From positions 310,001 to 374,000 of the forward strand of contig NZ_QCZF01000001.1 in NCBI RefSeq assembly GCF_003075095.1: 64,000 bases of DNA. Direction: 5' to 3'. Origin of the DNA: Blastococcus litoris. GTDB lineage: Bacteria > Actinomycetota > Actinomycetes > Mycobacteriales > Geodermatophilaceae. The notes below the pieces were generated by a model. It saw nothing but the letters and a program-made list of their open reading frames with translations, did no database searches and was not told the DNA's origin. The translations under genes were made by a program, and so were the position numbers. Positions 8,631-18,239 of this stretch are shown in pieces (within the stretch, counting starts at the first letter, position 1; every line of letters starts with the position of its first letter).

Positions 8631-9418
8631 CCGAACCGCGGCAGGCCGCGACGGTCCTCCTCGTGCGCGACGGGGCGCCGGGTCTCGAGGTCTACCTGCT
8701 GCGGCGCACCAAGGGCATGCCGTTCGCCGGCGGCATGACCGCCTACCCCGGCGGCGGGGTGGACGAGCGCGACGGCGACGTCGAGGTCGCCTGGTTCGGC
8801 CCGTCACCGGCGGAGTGGGCCACCGCCTTCGGCTGCGACGAGCGCACCGCCCGCGAGCTGGTCTGCGCCGCGGTGCGCGAGACGTTCGAGGAGGCCGGCG
8901 TCCTGCTGGCGGGGGACCCGCAGGGTGGCGCCGTCGTGCCGGACGTCTCGGGTGACGACTGGGAGGAGCAGCGGCAGGCGCTGCTGACCCGGGACCTCTC
9001 GCTCACCGAGCTGCTGGCCGGGCGCGGCCTGGCGCTGCGGTCGGACCTGCTGCGGCCGTTCGCGCACTGGATCACCCCGCCGGTCGAGCCCCGCCGCTAC
9101 GACACCAAGTTCTTCGTCGCCGCGCTGCCGGTCGGGCAGGAGGCGCGCGACGTCTCGGGGGAGGCCGACGAGGCCTCGTGGCTGACGCCCGCCGCCGCGC
9201 TCGCCGAGGCGGCAGCCGGGGCCCGGCCGATGCTGCCCCCGACCACGCACACGCTCGGCCAGCTCGAGCCGTTCGCCGAGGTCGCGGCCGCACTGGCCGG
9301 CTCGCCGCCGGAACCGCTGCACCCCATCAGCCCGACCTTCGAGGAGACCGCCGACGGCAGGTGGGCGGTCCTCCCCGACGGCACCCGCATCCGGATGGTC
9401 GTGCCGCTGTCGTCGTGA
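8627..9418 (+). CDS. Nudix hydrolase
   Basis: 263 residues; ATG overlaps the RidA-like stop. It begins ATVLLVRDGAPGLEVYLLRR, followed by GGMTAYPGGGVDERD and, after an insertion of about 30 residues, VRETFEEAGVLL, so the Nudix box has a long loop as in the NUDT19/RBM-type coenzyme A or nucleotide diphosphatases. The remaining C-terminal half (FAHWITPPVEPRRYDTKFF) fits this subgroup. In M. tuberculosis a metallo-beta-lactamase-fold gene (Rv3677c) stands next to crp; here the Nudix gene occupies the position. Substrate unknown. Confidence 0.9.
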   Translation: MTEPRQAATVLLVRDGAPGLEVYLLRRTKGMPFAGGMTAYPGGGVDERDGDVEVAWFGPSPAEWATAFGCDERTARELVCAAVRETFEEAGVLLAGDPQGGAVVPDVSGDDWEEQRQALLTRDLSLTELLAGRGLALRSDLLRPFAHWITPPVEPRRYDTKFFVAALPVGQEARDVSGEADEASWLTPAAALAEAAAGARPMLPPTTHTLGQLEPFAEVAAALAGSPPEPLHPISPTFEETADGRWAVLPDGTRIRMVVPLSS

Positions 9419-9583
9419 TCCTCCGGATCACACCGCGATGACATCGCGCCCCTCCGGGGCGCCGACTCGGCCGCGACCGTGGTCGTCCGGCCTCGCGTCC
9501 GGTCCGCCGTCCTCGCGGTGCATCACGGGGTCGGCGGTCCGTGGGTGAGGACGGGCGTCACCCGTCGTCCACCCCCGTGACGC

Positions 9584-9621
9584 AGCAGGGCCCGGAACCG
9601 TGATGGTCCCGGGCCCTCGCT
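9584..9621. terminator. Bidirectional hairpin between Nudix gene and crp
   Basis: Arms AGCAGGGCCCGGAACC (9584-9599) and GGTCCCGGGCCCTCGCT (9605-9621) pair with one mismatch and one bulge around a 5-base loop. It lies between two convergent genes and can stop both. A weaker stem (GCGTCAC/GTGACGC, 9555-9583) sits beside it. The rest of 9419-9631 shows nothing else. Confidence 0.75.
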
Positions 9622-9631
9622 GTGCCGGTGG

Positions 9632-10306
9632 TCAGCGCGCGCGGCGGCGCAGGCGGTCCTCGTCGAGGACGACGACCGACTTGCCCTGCAGCTGGATCCA
9701 GCCGCGGTGCACGAAGTCGGCCAGGGCCTTGTTCACGGTCTCGCGGGAGGCGCCGACCAGCTGGGCCAGCTCCTCCTGCGTGAGGTCGTGCTTGACGCGC
9801 AGGCCGTCGCTCTCGCGGCTGCCGAAGCGGTCGGCCATCTGCAGCAGCGCCTTGGCCACGCGGCCGGGGACGTCGGTGAAGATCAGGTCCGCGACCGAGT
9901 CGTTGGTGCGGCGCAGGCGGCGGGCCAGGACGCGCAGCAGCTGCTCGCCGATCTCCGGGTGGGCCTCGATCCACGGGCGCAGCACCGACTGCGGCATGCG
10001 GGCCAGCTTCACGTCGGTCACCGCGGTCGCGGTCGCGGTACGCGGGCCCGGGTCGAACACCGAGAGCTCGCCGAACTGGTCGGAGGGGCCCATGACGGCG
10101 AGCACGTTCTCGCGGCCGTCGGGCGACCGGCGGGAGAGCTTGATCTTGCCGGTGACGACGATGTAGAGGCTGTCGCCGGGCTCGCCCTCGTTGAAGACCA
10201 CGCGCCCCCGCGGGAGCGTGATCATCTCCAAGCGACTGGCGACCGGGTCCACCGCCTCTTCCGAGAGCCCCTGGAAGAGCCCGGACTGGGCCAGCACCTC
10301 GTCCAC
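9632..10306 (-). CDS. crp: cAMP receptor protein-type regulator Crp
   Basis: 224 residues from GTG 10306, the same length as M. tuberculosis Rv3676, with a Shine-Dalgarno GAGAGGA 6 bases upstream; an earlier in-frame start would add nine residues not shared with that family. A cyclic-nucleotide-binding domain ([34 protein letters not shown]) is joined by a long dimer helix to a winged helix DNA-binding domain ([20 protein letters not shown], ending RRRAR). It should bind cAMP and TGTGA-N6-TCACA sites. The gene is monocistronic, bounded by a terminator and its own promoter with a possible self-binding site. Confidence 0.96.
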   Translation of the reverse strand: MDEVLAQSGLFQGLSEEAVDPVASRLEMITLPRGRVVFNEGEPGDSLYIVVTGKIKLSRRSPDGRENVLAVMGPSDQFGELSVFDPGPRTATATAVTDVKLARMPQSVLRPWIEAHPEIGEQLLRVLARRLRRTNDSVADLIFTDVPGRVAKALLQMADRFGSRESDGLRVKHDLTQEELAQLVGASRETVNKALADFVHRGWIQLQGKSVVVLDEDRLRRRAR

Positions 10307-10361
10307 TGCACGTCCTCTCACTGCCGTTCGCATGGACGCACAGGCGTCCGTGTCCGGAGGG

Positions 10362-10389
10362 AGTCTAGGCGGCTGTGCAGTCGGTCACC
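10362..10389 (-). promoter_or_regulatory. crp promoter with candidate Crp box
   Basis: On the minus strand TAGACT (10362-10367) is a good -10. Overlapping the spacer/-35 region is TGTGC-AGTCGG-TCACC (10374-10389, as read on the plus strand), 8 of 10 matches to TGTGA-N6-TCACA. Placement suggests autorepression. The site assignment is inference. Confidence 0.45.
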
Positions 10390-10458
10390 CGTTCGGTGGG
10401 CGGACGCGTCCCTCCTCCGAGCGAGTGGCGCGGGTCACGACCTCCGCGAGCGCGCAGC

Positions 10459-10755
10459 TCAGACGAGGGGAGGGTTGGCCGTCCCGCCGTTCTTGGTGCG
10501 CCGGCGGCGCCAGCGGAAGAGCGCCCGGCGGATGCCCGACGAGGCCAGCGTGTCGACCTCGCCGGCGGTGGCCGTGTTCAGGAACTCGGACACCTCGCGC
10601 TGGCTGGCAGGCCGGCGCAACGGCTCCTCGACGCGCTCCATGACCAGCAGGAAGGCGATGAGCAGGGGCGGGAAGAGGATGACGCTGAGAGCGACCACCG
10701 CCTGCCACCTCCACCTCGCAGGGCCCGTGCGGGCCGTGACCTGTCCGTTCCCCAT
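10459..10755 (-). CDS. Small membrane protein between crp and nth (Rv3675 position)
   Basis: 98 residues from ATG. One clear transmembrane helix ([19 protein letters not shown], about residues 20-38) is followed by a hydrophilic stretch and a strongly basic segment [17 protein letters not shown] similar small membrane protein lies between crp and nth in M. tuberculosis (Rv3675). No domain is recognised. It starts 47 bases from nth, which is divergent. Confidence 0.75.
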   Translation of the reverse strand: MGNGQVTARTGPARWRWQAVVALSVILFPPLLIAFLLVMERVEEPLRRPASQREVSEFLNTATAGEVDTLASSGIRRALFRWRRRRTKNGGTANPPLV

Positions 10756-10802
10756 GGTGGCACGGCCGGAACACGTCAGGGTCTCCGCCTACCCTCGACC
10801 GC

Positions 10803-11603
10803 GTGTCACTGCCCGCGTCAGAGCCCGCCTACGCCCGGCCCGCCCCCGTCCGCCGGCCCACGCTCGCCGCCCGCACCGGCGCCTCCCCCTACGACCCCGG
10901 CGAGACGCCGCTGTCGCGCACCCGCCGGGCCCGGCGGATGGCCCGCGAGCTCGCGCTGATCCACCCGGACGCGCACTGCGAGCTGGACTTCACCAACGCC
11001 TTTGAGCTGCTCGTCGCGACGGTCCTGTCGGCCCAGACCACCGACAAGATGGTCAACAAGGTGACGCCGACGCTGTTCGCCCGCTACCCCGACGCCGTGG
11101 CGCTCGCGGGAGCCGACCGCGAGGAGCTCGAGAGGATCCTCAAGCCCACCGGGTTCTTCCGCGCCAAGGCGAACTCGGTGCTCGGGCTGAGCCGGGCGCT
11201 CGTCGAGCGGTTCGACGGCGAGGTGCCGGCGCGCATGGCCGACCTCGTCACCCTCCCCGGGGTGGGGCGCAAGACCGCCAACGTCGTCCTCGGCAACGCC
11301 TTCGGGGTGCCGGGCCTGACCGTCGACACCCACTTCGGCCGGCTGGTCCGCCGCTTCGGCTGGACGGCGGAGGAGGACCCGGTGAAGGTCGAGGCCGAGA
11401 TCGCCGAGCTGATCCCGAAGAAGGAGTGGACCGACTTCAGCCACCGCGTGATCTTCCACGGCCGCCGGGTGTGCCACGCCAAGAAGGCGGCCTGCGGCGC
11501 GTGCGGCCTGGCGAAGTGGTGCCCCTCCTTCGGCATCGGGCCGGTCGACCCCGAGGTGGCGGTCGCGCTCGTCAAGACCCCCGCCGCGTCGGACACCGAA
11601 TGA
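10803..11603 (+). CDS. nth: Endonuclease III (DNA glycosylase/AP lyase)
   Basis: 266 residues from GTG. Helix-hairpin-helix [18 protein letters not shown] carries the catalytic Lys (157), and [14 protein letters not shown] the catalytic Asp (175), 18 residues apart as in E. coli Nth. The 4Fe-4S loop C-X6-C-X2-C-X5-C is intact (Cys 224, 231, 234, 240). It removes oxidised pyrimidines and nicks the AP site. About 35 extra N-terminal residues, Ala/Pro/Arg-rich, precede the core. TACCCT lies 7 bases before the GTG, suggesting a leaderless message. First gene of a five-gene operon ending with marP. Confidence 0.96.
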   Translation: MSLPASEPAYARPAPVRRPTLAARTGASPYDPGETPLSRTRRARRMARELALIHPDAHCELDFTNAFELLVATVLSAQTTDKMVNKVTPTLFARYPDAVALAGADREELERILKPTGFFRAKANSVLGLSRALVERFDGEVPARMADLVTLPGVGRKTANVVLGNAFGVPGLTVDTHFGRLVRRFGWTAEEDPVKVEAEIAELIPKKEWTDFSHRVIFHGRRVCHAKKAACGACGLAKWCPSFGIGPVDPEVAVALVKTPAASDTE

Positions 11604-12187
11604 GGCGGCTGCGGTCGGCCGCTGCCGGCGGTCTGGTGCTGGCCTCGCTCCTGGCCGGTTGCACGGCCGAGGCCGACACCCCGGATGCGGCGCCGACGAC
11701 GGACGTCGGGAGCGTCGACACCTCGCTGGAGCCCTGCCCCGAGCAGCCCGAGCAGGCGGCGGCCGGCGCGCAGACGATGCCCCCGCTGGCCTTCGACTGC
11801 CTGGGCGGGGGCTCGCTGGACCTCGGTCGCGCCCCCGGCGTCCCGACGCTGGTCAACCTGTGGGGGAGCTGGTGCGCCCCCTGCCGCGCGGAGCTGCCCC
11901 TGCTGCAGGAGTTCGCCGAGGCCGCGGACGGCCGCGTCCAGGTGGTCGGCGTCATCAGCAAGGACGGCGTCCCGCAGGCCGGCTCGTTCGCCGATGACGC
12001 GGGCGTCACGTTTCCCGGTGCCTTCGACGGGGACGGGGAGCTCATGACCGAGCTCGGCCTGAACGCCCTGCCGTTCACCTACTTCCTGGACGCCGACGGC
12101 GCGGTCGTGCACACCGAGGTCGGCGACGTCTCCTCCGTGGACGAGCTGCGCGCGCTGGTCGCCGAGCACCTCGGGGTCCAGCTGTGA
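11600..12187 (+). CDS. TlpA-like thioredoxin-fold lipoprotein (Rv3673c type)
   Basis: 195 residues; ATG overlaps the nth stop. A lipoprotein signal ends LASLLAGC with the lipid-bearing Cys21. The thioredoxin domain has the redox motif WCAPC (Cys92, Cys95) in [17 protein letters not shown], a cis-Pro region [12 protein letters not shown], and a [10 protein letters not shown] stretch. It is an extracytoplasmic membrane-anchored thiol-disulfide reductase. Two further cysteines (46 and 67) precede the active site. Position beside marP matters because MarP has a structural disulfide. Confidence 0.92.
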   Translation: MRRLRSAAAGGLVLASLLAGCTAEADTPDAAPTTDVGSVDTSLEPCPEQPEQAAAGAQTMPPLAFDCLGGGSLDLGRAPGVPTLVNLWGSWCAPCRAELPLLQEFAEAADGRVQVVGVISKDGVPQAGSFADDAGVTFPGAFDGDGELMTELGLNALPFTYFLDADGAVVHTEVGDVSSVDELRALVAEHLGVQL

Positions 12188-12948
12188 CCGCGCCCGTCCC
12201 GGACGGCGACGGCCTGCCCGACTACCTGCAGCGGCTGCTGCGATCGGCCGCCGACCTGCCCCTGCGCCACCGGATGCCGCAGGCGTCCTCGACCGCCCGC
12301 CGGTCCGCCGTGCTGATCCTGTTCGGCGAGGGCCCCGACGGGCCCGACGTCCTGCTGATCGAGAAGTCGGCGCACCTGCGCAGCCATGCCGGCCAGCCCG
12401 CCTTCCCCGGGGGCGGGGTCGACGCCGGTGACGACTTCCCCGTCGGCACGGCGCTGCGCGAGGCGCAGGAGGAGGCCGGGGTCGACCCGGACGGCGTGCG
12501 GGTGCTCGCCACCCTGCAGGAGCTCTACCTGCCGCCGTCGGACCGCCTGGTCGTCCCGGTGGTCGGGTGGTGGGAGGACCCCGGGGACGTCAGCATCGGC
12601 GACCCGGACGAGGTGGCCCGGGTCGCGCGGGTGCCGCTCGCCGAGCTGACCGACCCGGCCAACCGGTTCCGGCTCAGCCACCCGTCGGGCTACATCGGCC
12701 CGGCGTTCGCCGTCGCCGACATGCTCGTCTGGGGGTTCACCGCCGGGCTGCTCGAGGCGATCATCGAGGCCGCCGGGCTGAGCCGGCCGTGGAACACGCG
12801 CGACGTCCGCCCGATCCCCGAGTCGATGCTCCGGCCCTACACGCTGCCCGGCTCCGGGGACGACGACGACCGCGACGCCGCCGCCGCGCCGACGGTGGCC
12901 GATCCCGCGCCCGACGGTCCTCCGGCGCGTACGGTTCCGCCCCGATGA
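12184..12948 (+). CDS. Nudix hydrolase, CoA pyrophosphatase type (Rv3672c type)
   Basis: 254 residues from GTG 12184 in a 4-base overlap. The CoA-specific leader SHAGQPAFPGGGVDAGD (UPF0035-like) runs straight into the Nudix box ALREAQEEAGVD. Such enzymes split coenzyme A or its derivatives into 4'-phosphopantetheine and 3',5'-ADP. The C-terminal 30 residues are Asp/Ala/Pro-rich and look disordered. In this operon the protein is probably housekeeping; its position matches M. tuberculosis. Confidence 0.9.
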   Translation: MTAPVPDGDGLPDYLQRLLRSAADLPLRHRMPQASSTARRSAVLILFGEGPDGPDVLLIEKSAHLRSHAGQPAFPGGGVDAGDDFPVGTALREAQEEAGVDPDGVRVLATLQELYLPPSDRLVVPVVGWWEDPGDVSIGDPDEVARVARVPLAELTDPANRFRLSHPSGYIGPAFAVADMLVWGFTAGLLEAIIEAAGLSRPWNTRDVRPIPESMLRPYTLPGSGDDDDRDAAAAPTVADPAPDGPPARTVPPR

Positions 12949-13382
12949 AGCGTCTCTCCACGCGTGCCGCCGGAGCCGCCGCGGCCGTGGTGCTGCTCAC
13001 CGGGTGCGGCGGTGGTGCCGAGGAGCCGAGCGGGGCCGCGGCGAGCACGGCGCCGGGCGTCGGTGAGGTCACCACCGGGCCGGACGGGGTCCAGGAGATC
13101 ACCGTCCAGACCCAGGACGACTACGTGTTCGTCCCCGACAGCTTCACCGTCGACCCGGGCACGGTCCGGCTGACGGTGGTCAACGTGGCCGAGGAGATGA
13201 CGCACAACCTCGAGTTCACCCAGGGCGCCGGCCCGGAGGAGATCGCCGAGGGCATCTCGCTGGTCGCCCCGGGCGAGGAGGAGACGATCGAGTTCACCGT
13301 CACCGAGCCCGGTGACCACCCCTTCGAGTGCAGCTTCCACGTCCAGCTCGGGCAGGTCGGCACGATGACGGTGCGCGGGTAG
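12945..13382 (+). CDS. Cupredoxin-like lipoprotein
   Basis: 145 residues; ATG overlaps the Nudix stop. A lipoprotein signal ends LLTGC (Cys21), followed by a Gly/Ala/Ser linker and a cupredoxin domain from about residue 50. Likely copper ligands are His87 (EMTHNLEF), Cys129 and His132 (ECSFH) and Met141, in the His...Cys-X2-His...Met order of type 1 blue copper proteins. It should be an extracytoplasmic electron carrier or copper sensor. I do not recall an equivalent in the M. tuberculosis marP operon, so this looks like a lineage insertion between the Nudix gene and marP. Confidence 0.85.
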   Translation: MKRLSTRAAGAAAAVVLLTGCGGGAEEPSGAAASTAPGVGEVTTGPDGVQEITVQTQDDYVFVPDSFTVDPGTVRLTVVNVAEEMTHNLEFTQGAGPEEIAEGISLVAPGEEETIEFTVTEPGDHPFECSFHVQLGQVGTMTVRG

Positions 13383-13385
13383 CCG

Positions 13386-14567
13386 GTGTCCCTCGTCGAC
13401 GTCGTCCTCATCGTCCTGGCCCTGGTCTTCGCGCTGTCGGGGTTCCGGCAGGGCCTGCTGGTGTCCGCGACCTCGATCCTCGGGTTCCTCGGCGGCGCCG
13501 TCCTGGGCGCCCAGCTCTCCGGCCCGGTCGCCGAGCGCATCGACGGCTCGAGCGTCACGCGGGTGTTCGCGGCGCTGGTCGTCGTCCTGGCCGCGGCCCT
13601 GCTCGGGCAGATCCTGGCCGGGGCGATCGGCCGGGCGATCCGGGGGAGGGTCACCTGGGAGCCGGCCAAGATGGTCGACTCCGTCGCCGGTGCGGTGCTG
13701 TCGGCGACAGCCGTGCTGCTGGTGGCCTGGATGGTGGCCTCCCCGCTGGCCAGCTCGCCGTTCCCCCAGGTGGCCAGCCAGGTGCGGCAGTCCGCGCTGG
13801 TGCAGGCCGTCGACCGGGCCGTCCCCGACGGCGTCCGCACCGTCTACGACACCCTGCGCGACGCCATCGACCGCCGCGGCCTGCCCGACGTGCTCGACCC
13901 GCTCACCCCCACGCAGGTGCGGGAGGTGGAGGCGCCCGACCCGGCGCTGCTGAACAGCCCCGTCGTCGCGTCGGTGGAGGGGTCGGTCGTGAAGATCAGC
14001 GGCATCGCGCCGTCCTGCTCCCGGCAGATCGACGGCTCCGGCTTCGTCTACGCGCCGGAGCGGGTCATGACGAACGCGCACGTGCTGGCGGGCGTGGGCG
14101 ACCCCGTCGTGCTGGCCGAGGGCGACGAGTACGACGCCGTCCCGGTGTACGTCGACGAGGAGATCGACATCGCGGTCCTCGCGGTGCCCGGGCTGGAGAC
14201 GCTGCCGCTGACGTTCACGGCGGAGCCCGCCGACGCCGGGGACGACGCGATCATCATGGGCTACCCGGGCGGCGGCCCCTTCTTCGTCGGCCCGGCCCGC
14301 GTCCGCGACCGCGGGGAGATCAGCGGCCCCGACTTCCGCAACACGCAGACGGTCGTCCGCGACGTCTACGCGCTGTACGGCACCGTCCGCGCCGGCAACT
14401 CCGGCGGGCCGCTGTTCGCGCCCGACGGCAGCGTGCTGGGCGTCGTCTTCGCCTCCGCGATCGACGACCCCGACACCGGGTACGCGCTCACCGGTCCACA
14501 GGTCGCGCAGGCCGCGGACGTCGGCAGCCGCGCGACCGCCGAGGTCGGCACCGGCCCTTGCGAGTAG
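13386..14567 (+). CDS. marP: Membrane serine protease MarP (acid resistance periplasmic protease)
   Basis: 393 residues from GTG, 3 bases after the previous stop. Four N-terminal membrane helices form a CvpA-like domain (about 5-120); a linker follows, then a chymotrypsin-fold protease with His232 (TNAHVLAG), Asp261 (DIAVLAV) and Ser339 (GNSGGPLF). Cys211 and Cys392 flank the protease domain with the same 181-residue spacing as the Cys214-Cys395 disulfide of M. tuberculosis MarP, which controls its activity. MarP maintains cytoplasmic pH under acid stress by processing a cell-wall hydrolase. The upstream TlpA-like lipoprotein could act on this disulfide (inference). Confidence 0.95.
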   Translation: MSLVDVVLIVLALVFALSGFRQGLLVSATSILGFLGGAVLGAQLSGPVAERIDGSSVTRVFAALVVVLAAALLGQILAGAIGRAIRGRVTWEPAKMVDSVAGAVLSATAVLLVAWMVASPLASSPFPQVASQVRQSALVQAVDRAVPDGVRTVYDTLRDAIDRRGLPDVLDPLTPTQVREVEAPDPALLNSPVVASVEGSVVKISGIAPSCSRQIDGSGFVYAPERVMTNAHVLAGVGDPVVLAEGDEYDAVPVYVDEEIDIAVLAVPGLETLPLTFTAEPADAGDDAIIMGYPGGGPFFVGPARVRDRGEISGPDFRNTQTVVRDVYALYGTVRAGNSGGPLFAPDGSVLGVVFASAIDDPDTGYALTGPQVAQAADVGSRATAEVGTGPCE

Positions 14568-14696
14568 CGGCCCGTCCGGAGGCTCACCGCGAGCTGGCGA
14601 GTGGTGAGGGGGACGGGGTCCTTTCTCCCGCTCCGCTCGCGGCAGGGCCCTGGACGGGGGCCGTTCCATCACCTCGCCTCGGGCGGCTCCGCTGCG

Positions 14697-15623
14697 CTAC
14701 GCCGCCCAGCGGGTGATGGCGTCGGTGACGAGGTCGGGGGCCTCCTCCTGGGGGAAGTGGCCGATGCCGGGGAGCTCGCGCCACTCGTAGGCGCCGGCCA
14801 CGTACCGGCCGGAGCCGCGGGCGGTGTCGACCAGGACGCAGGAGTCCAGGGTGCCGTGGAGCTGCAACGTCGGTGCGGTGACCGGTGCCGACATCCGCCG
14901 CGCGTATCGCAGCCCGTCGGGGCGCACCTGCGAGCGGGCCGCCCAGCGGTAGTACTCCATGGCGCCGTAGGCGGCCTGCGGGATGCGGGCCGCGGACCGG
15001 TAGCGGTCCACCGCCTCGGCGAAGTCGGGGGTGCGCGTCCACGCCGGCCCGGACCAGCGCTGCATCAGGTCGGCCACCGGGTCGTCGTCGGCCCGGGTCA
15101 GCCGGCGCTCGGGCAGGCGCGGCACCTGGAAGCCGAGCGCGTAGCGGGACGCGCGCCGCTGGGCCGGGTCGGTCATGCCGGCGCGCAGCCGCCGCGGGTG
15201 CGCCATCGAGAGCACGACCAGCCGGCGCACCGTGCGCGGGTGCAGCGCGGCCATGGTCCAGCCGAGCAACCCGCCCCAGTCGTGCCCGACCACCACCGCG
15301 TCCTGCTCGCCGAGCGCCCGCACGAGCGCGGCGACGTCCGCCGACAGCGTGGGCAGGTCGTAGCCGCGCGGCGGCTTGTCGCTCGCGCCGTACCCGCGCA
15401 GGTCGGGCGCGACGACGTGGAAACCGGCCGCCGCCAGCCCGGTCAGCTGCGAGCGCCAGGTCCACCAGAACTGCGGGAAACCGTGGAGCAGCAGCACCAG
15501 CGGCCCGGAGCCGGCCTCCGCCGCGTGCAGCCGGACGCCGTTCGCCGAGATGTCACGGTGGGTCCAGGGCCCGGGCAGGAGGACGCTGGTCGCGTCGGGT
15601 GGGCCGTCCGGGGGGACGGTCAC
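14697..15623 (-). CDS. Alpha/beta hydrolase, epoxide hydrolase type (EphE-like)
   Basis: 308 residues from a GTG start. HGFP oxyanion motif (47-50), nucleophile Asp115 in GHDWGG (diagnostic of epoxide hydrolases and haloalkane dehalogenases rather than esterases), and His289 in GIGHFPQEE. It matches Rv3670 (ephE), which also faces marP. The start lies 7 bases after the stop of the holin-like gene on the same strand, so both are one transcript. Substrate unknown. The convergent gap to marP (14568-14696) has some GC-rich repeats but no clear terminator. Confidence 0.9.
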   Translation of the reverse strand: MTVPPDGPPDATSVLLPGPWTHRDISANGVRLHAAEAGSGPLVLLLHGFPQFWWTWRSQLTGLAAAGFHVVAPDLRGYGASDKPPRGYDLPTLSADVAALVRALGEQDAVVVGHDWGGLLGWTMAALHPRTVRRLVVLSMAHPRRLRAGMTDPAQRRASRYALGFQVPRLPERRLTRADDDPVADLMQRWSGPAWTRTPDFAEAVDRYRSAARIPQAAYGAMEYYRWAARSQVRPDGLRYARRMSAPVTAPTLQLHGTLDSCVLVDTARGSGRYVAGAYEWRELPGIGHFPQEEAPDLVTDAITRWAA

Positions 15624-15630
15624 CGGGCGC

Positions 15631-16131
15631 TCAGACCTTGTACGTCTGGTTGCCGCGCAGGGCGACCTTGCCGTTGCTCACCTCGGGGACGTCCCGGTGG
15701 CGCTGGCCGGGGGCCTCGCGGTGCAGCACCTCGGGCAGGTCCGACAGCGTCTCCAGCGTGCGCTCCGGCTTCTCGATCTTCTTGATCATCCGGCGGCCGA
15801 CCAGCGCGCAGACGCCGGCCAGCAGCAGCAGGAAGACGGTCACGATGCCGTAGGAGATCCACCGGGGGAGGCCCAGCGCGGTCAGCGCCTCGGCCACCGT
15901 GACGAAGAAGTAGATCCCCGCGAACGCCACCAGGACGCCGGCCGCACCGAACAGCCCGACGCTGATGCCCGCCTTCTTCGCCGACTTGCCGATCTCGGCC
16001 TTGGCCAGCTCGATCTCGCTGCGGACCAGCGTGGAGATGTCGGCCATGGCGCTCTGGACGAGCGTCCCGACCGAGGGCTCCTCGGCGCTCGCCGTCGAGG
16101 TCCGGGGGGCCGGCGACACACTGTGGGCCAC
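15631..16131 (-). CDS. Phage holin-like membrane protein (Rv3669 type)
   Basis: 166 residues from GTG, preceded by the Shine-Dalgarno AAGGAGGAG. An acidic N-terminal half with a long helix (LVRSEIELAKAEIGKSAKKA) is followed by two transmembrane helices (about 62-85 and 96-118) and a basic tail. This is the Phage_holin_3_6/DUF1469 pattern, common in actinobacteria and with no proven holin role. It precedes the ephE-like hydrolase in one operon, as in M. tuberculosis. Confidence 0.85.
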   Translation of the reverse strand: MAHSVSPAPRTSTASAEEPSVGTLVQSAMADISTLVRSEIELAKAEIGKSAKKAGISVGLFGAAGVLVAFAGIYFFVTVAEALTALGLPRWISYGIVTVFLLLLAGVCALVGRRMIKKIEKPERTLETLSDLPEVLHREAPGQRHRDVPEVSNGKVALRGNQTYKV

Positions 16132-16196
16132 GGGGGCTCCTCCTTCAGACGATTCAGCTGGTCAGGGGAATCGTGCCGCACGTCGGCCGAGCGCGC

Positions 16197-16228
16197 GCCT
16201 CCGCCTCCCCCGATCGGGAGGCGGAGGC
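16197..16228 (-). terminator. Hairpin after acs
   Basis: Perfect 13-bp stem (GCCTCCGCCTCCC and complement) around the loop CCGATC, 8 bases past the acs stop. No T-run follows, which is common for terminators in GC-rich actinobacteria. Confidence 0.65.
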
Positions 16229-16236
16229 GGCCGCGT

Positions 16237-18189
16237 TCAGTCCTCGGAGGGTGCGGCGGGGAGCTTCTCCTTGATCATGCTCATCACCGACGAGTCGGTC
16301 AGCGTCGTCACGTCGCCGAGCTCGCGGTTCTCGGCGATGTCCCGCAGCAGCCGCCGCATGATCTTGCCCGAGCGGGTCTTGGGCAGCTCCTGCACGACCA
16401 TGATCTGGCGTGGCTTGGCGATGGGGCCGATGTCCTTGGCGACGTGCGTCTTGAGCGTCTGGACGAGCTCGTCGCCGGAGTCCTCCGCGTTCCCGCGCAG
16501 GATCACGAACGCGACGATGCCCTGGCCCGTCGTCGGGTCGCTGGCCCCGACGACAGCTGCCTCGGCGACGGTCGGGTGACCCACGAGGGACGACTCGACC
16601 TCGGTGGTGGAGATGCGGTGACCGGAGACGTTCATGACGTCGTCCACCCGGCCGAGCAGCCAGATGTTGCCGTCGGCGTCCTTCTTGGCGCCGTCGCCGG
16701 CGAAGTAGACGTTCGTGCCGAACCGCGACCAGTAGGTGTCGACGTAGCGGTCGTCGTCGCCCCAGATGGTGCGCAGCATCGACGGCCACGGCTCGGTGAG
16801 CACGAGCAGGCCGGTGGAGTCGTCGGCGAGCTCGTTGCCCTCGTCGTCGACGACCTTGGCGGAGATGCCCGGGAAGGGGACCTGCGCCGAGCCGGGCACG
16901 AGCTCCGTCACGCCGGGCAGCGGGGTGATCATGTGGGCCCCGGTCTCGGTCTGCCACCAGGTGTCCACGATCGGGCAGCGACCGCCACCGATGTTCTGGT
17001 GGTACCAGAGCCAGGCCTCCGGGTTGATCGGCTCACCGACCGACCCGAGCAGCCGCAGCGAGGTGAGGTCGAAGCCGGCCGGGATGTCCTCGCCCCACTT
17101 CATGAAGGTCCGGATCACCGTCGGCGCGGTGTAGAGGATCGTGACGCCGTACTTCTGGATCAGCTCGAACCAGCGGCCGCGGTGCGGGGTCTCCGGCGTC
17201 CCCTCGTACATGACGCTCGTGGCCCGGTTGGCCAGCGGCCCGTAGACGATGTAGCTGTGGCCGGTGACCCAGCCGACGTCGGCCGCGGTCCAGTACACGT
17301 CGTCGTCGGGCTTGAGGTCGAAGGTCGCCCAGTGCGTGTAGGCGACCTGGGTCAGGTAGCCCCCGCTGGTGTGCAGGATGCCCTTCGGCTTCGCCGTCGT
17401 CCCCGACGTGTACATGATGTAGAGCGGGTGCTCGGCGTCGAAGGACTCCGGCTCGTGCTCCGTGGACTGCCGGTCCACGACGTCGTGCCACCAGAGGTCG
17501 CGGCCCTCGGACCACTCCACCTCCTGCTCGGTCCGCTTCACCACGAGCACGTTGCGGACGCCGGGGCTGCGGCCCACCGCGTCGTCCACGGCAGGCTTGA
17601 GGGCGCTGGGTGCGCCGCGGCGGTAGCCGCCGTCGGCGGTGATGACGAGGACGGCGCCGGCGTCGTCGAGCCGGCTGGCCAGCGCGTCGGCGGAGAAGCC
17701 GCCGAAGACCACCATGTGCACGGCGCCGATGCGGGCGCAGGCCAGCATCGCGATGATCGTCTCCGGGATCATCGGCATGTAGATGGCGACGCGGTCGCCG
17801 GCGTTCACGCCGAGCTCGACGAGCGCGTTGGCGGCCTTGGACACCTCGTCCTTGAGCTGGGCGTAGGTGATCGTCCGGGTGTCGCCCGGCTCGCCCTCCC
17901 AGTGGTAGGCCACCTGGTCGCCGTGACCGTCCTCGACGTGCCGGTCGACGCAGTTGTAGGCGACGTTGAGCTTGCCGCCCACGAACCACTTGGCGAAGGG
18001 CGGGTTGCTCCAGTCGAGGACCTCGTCCCACTCCTGGGTCCAGGTGAGCCGGCGGGCCTGCTTCGCCCAGAAGGCGAGGCGGTCCTGCGCGGCCTCGTCG
18101 TAGACGTCCGGACCGGCGTTGGCGTGGGCGGCGAGCTGCTCCGGCGGCTGGAACGTCCGGCCGTCGGTCGAGGTCGTCGTCTCGCTCAT
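16237..18189 (-). CDS. acs: Acetyl-CoA synthetase (acetate--CoA ligase)
   Basis: 650 residues from ATG 18189, preceded by GGGGAGGT at ideal distance; length matches bacterial Acs (about 650). The ATP-binding P-loop is [11 protein letters not shown], the acyl-adenylate motif WWQTETG is present, and the C-terminal lysine that is switched off by acetylation lies in [14 protein letters not shown]. It makes acetyl-CoA from acetate, ATP and CoA in the cytoplasm. Its upstream region has TACGGT as -10 and an overlapping Crp-like palindrome. The M. tuberculosis ortholog Rv3667 has the same relative position. Confidence 0.97.
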   Translation of the reverse strand: MSETTTSTDGRTFQPPEQLAAHANAGPDVYDEAAQDRLAFWAKQARRLTWTQEWDEVLDWSNPPFAKWFVGGKLNVAYNCVDRHVEDGHGDQVAYHWEGEPGDTRTITYAQLKDEVSKAANALVELGVNAGDRVAIYMPMIPETIIAMLACARIGAVHMVVFGGFSADALASRLDDAGAVLVITADGGYRRGAPSALKPAVDDAVGRSPGVRNVLVVKRTEQEVEWSEGRDLWWHDVVDRQSTEHEPESFDAEHPLYIMYTSGTTAKPKGILHTSGGYLTQVAYTHWATFDLKPDDDVYWTAADVGWVTGHSYIVYGPLANRATSVMYEGTPETPHRGRWFELIQKYGVTILYTAPTVIRTFMKWGEDIPAGFDLTSLRLLGSVGEPINPEAWLWYHQNIGGGRCPIVDTWWQTETGAHMITPLPGVTELVPGSAQVPFPGISAKVVDDEGNELADDSTGLLVLTEPWPSMLRTIWGDDDRYVDTYWSRFGTNVYFAGDGAKKDADGNIWLLGRVDDVMNVSGHRISTTEVESSLVGHPTVAEAAVVGASDPTTGQGIVAFVILRGNAEDSGDELVQTLKTHVAKDIGPIAKPRQIMVVQELPKTRSGKIMRRLLRDIAENRELGDVTTLTDSSVMSMIKEKLPAAPSED

Positions 18190-18239
18190 GCGGTACCTCC
18201 CCATTCGGTGGCGCGCGTCGGGGCGCTGCCACGTCGCAC

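Noticed and set aside
14568-14696. Repeats between marP and the ephE-like gene
   Set aside because: GAGTGGTGAGG and CCATCACCTCG pair imperfectly across a long loop; no convincing terminator or mobile element.
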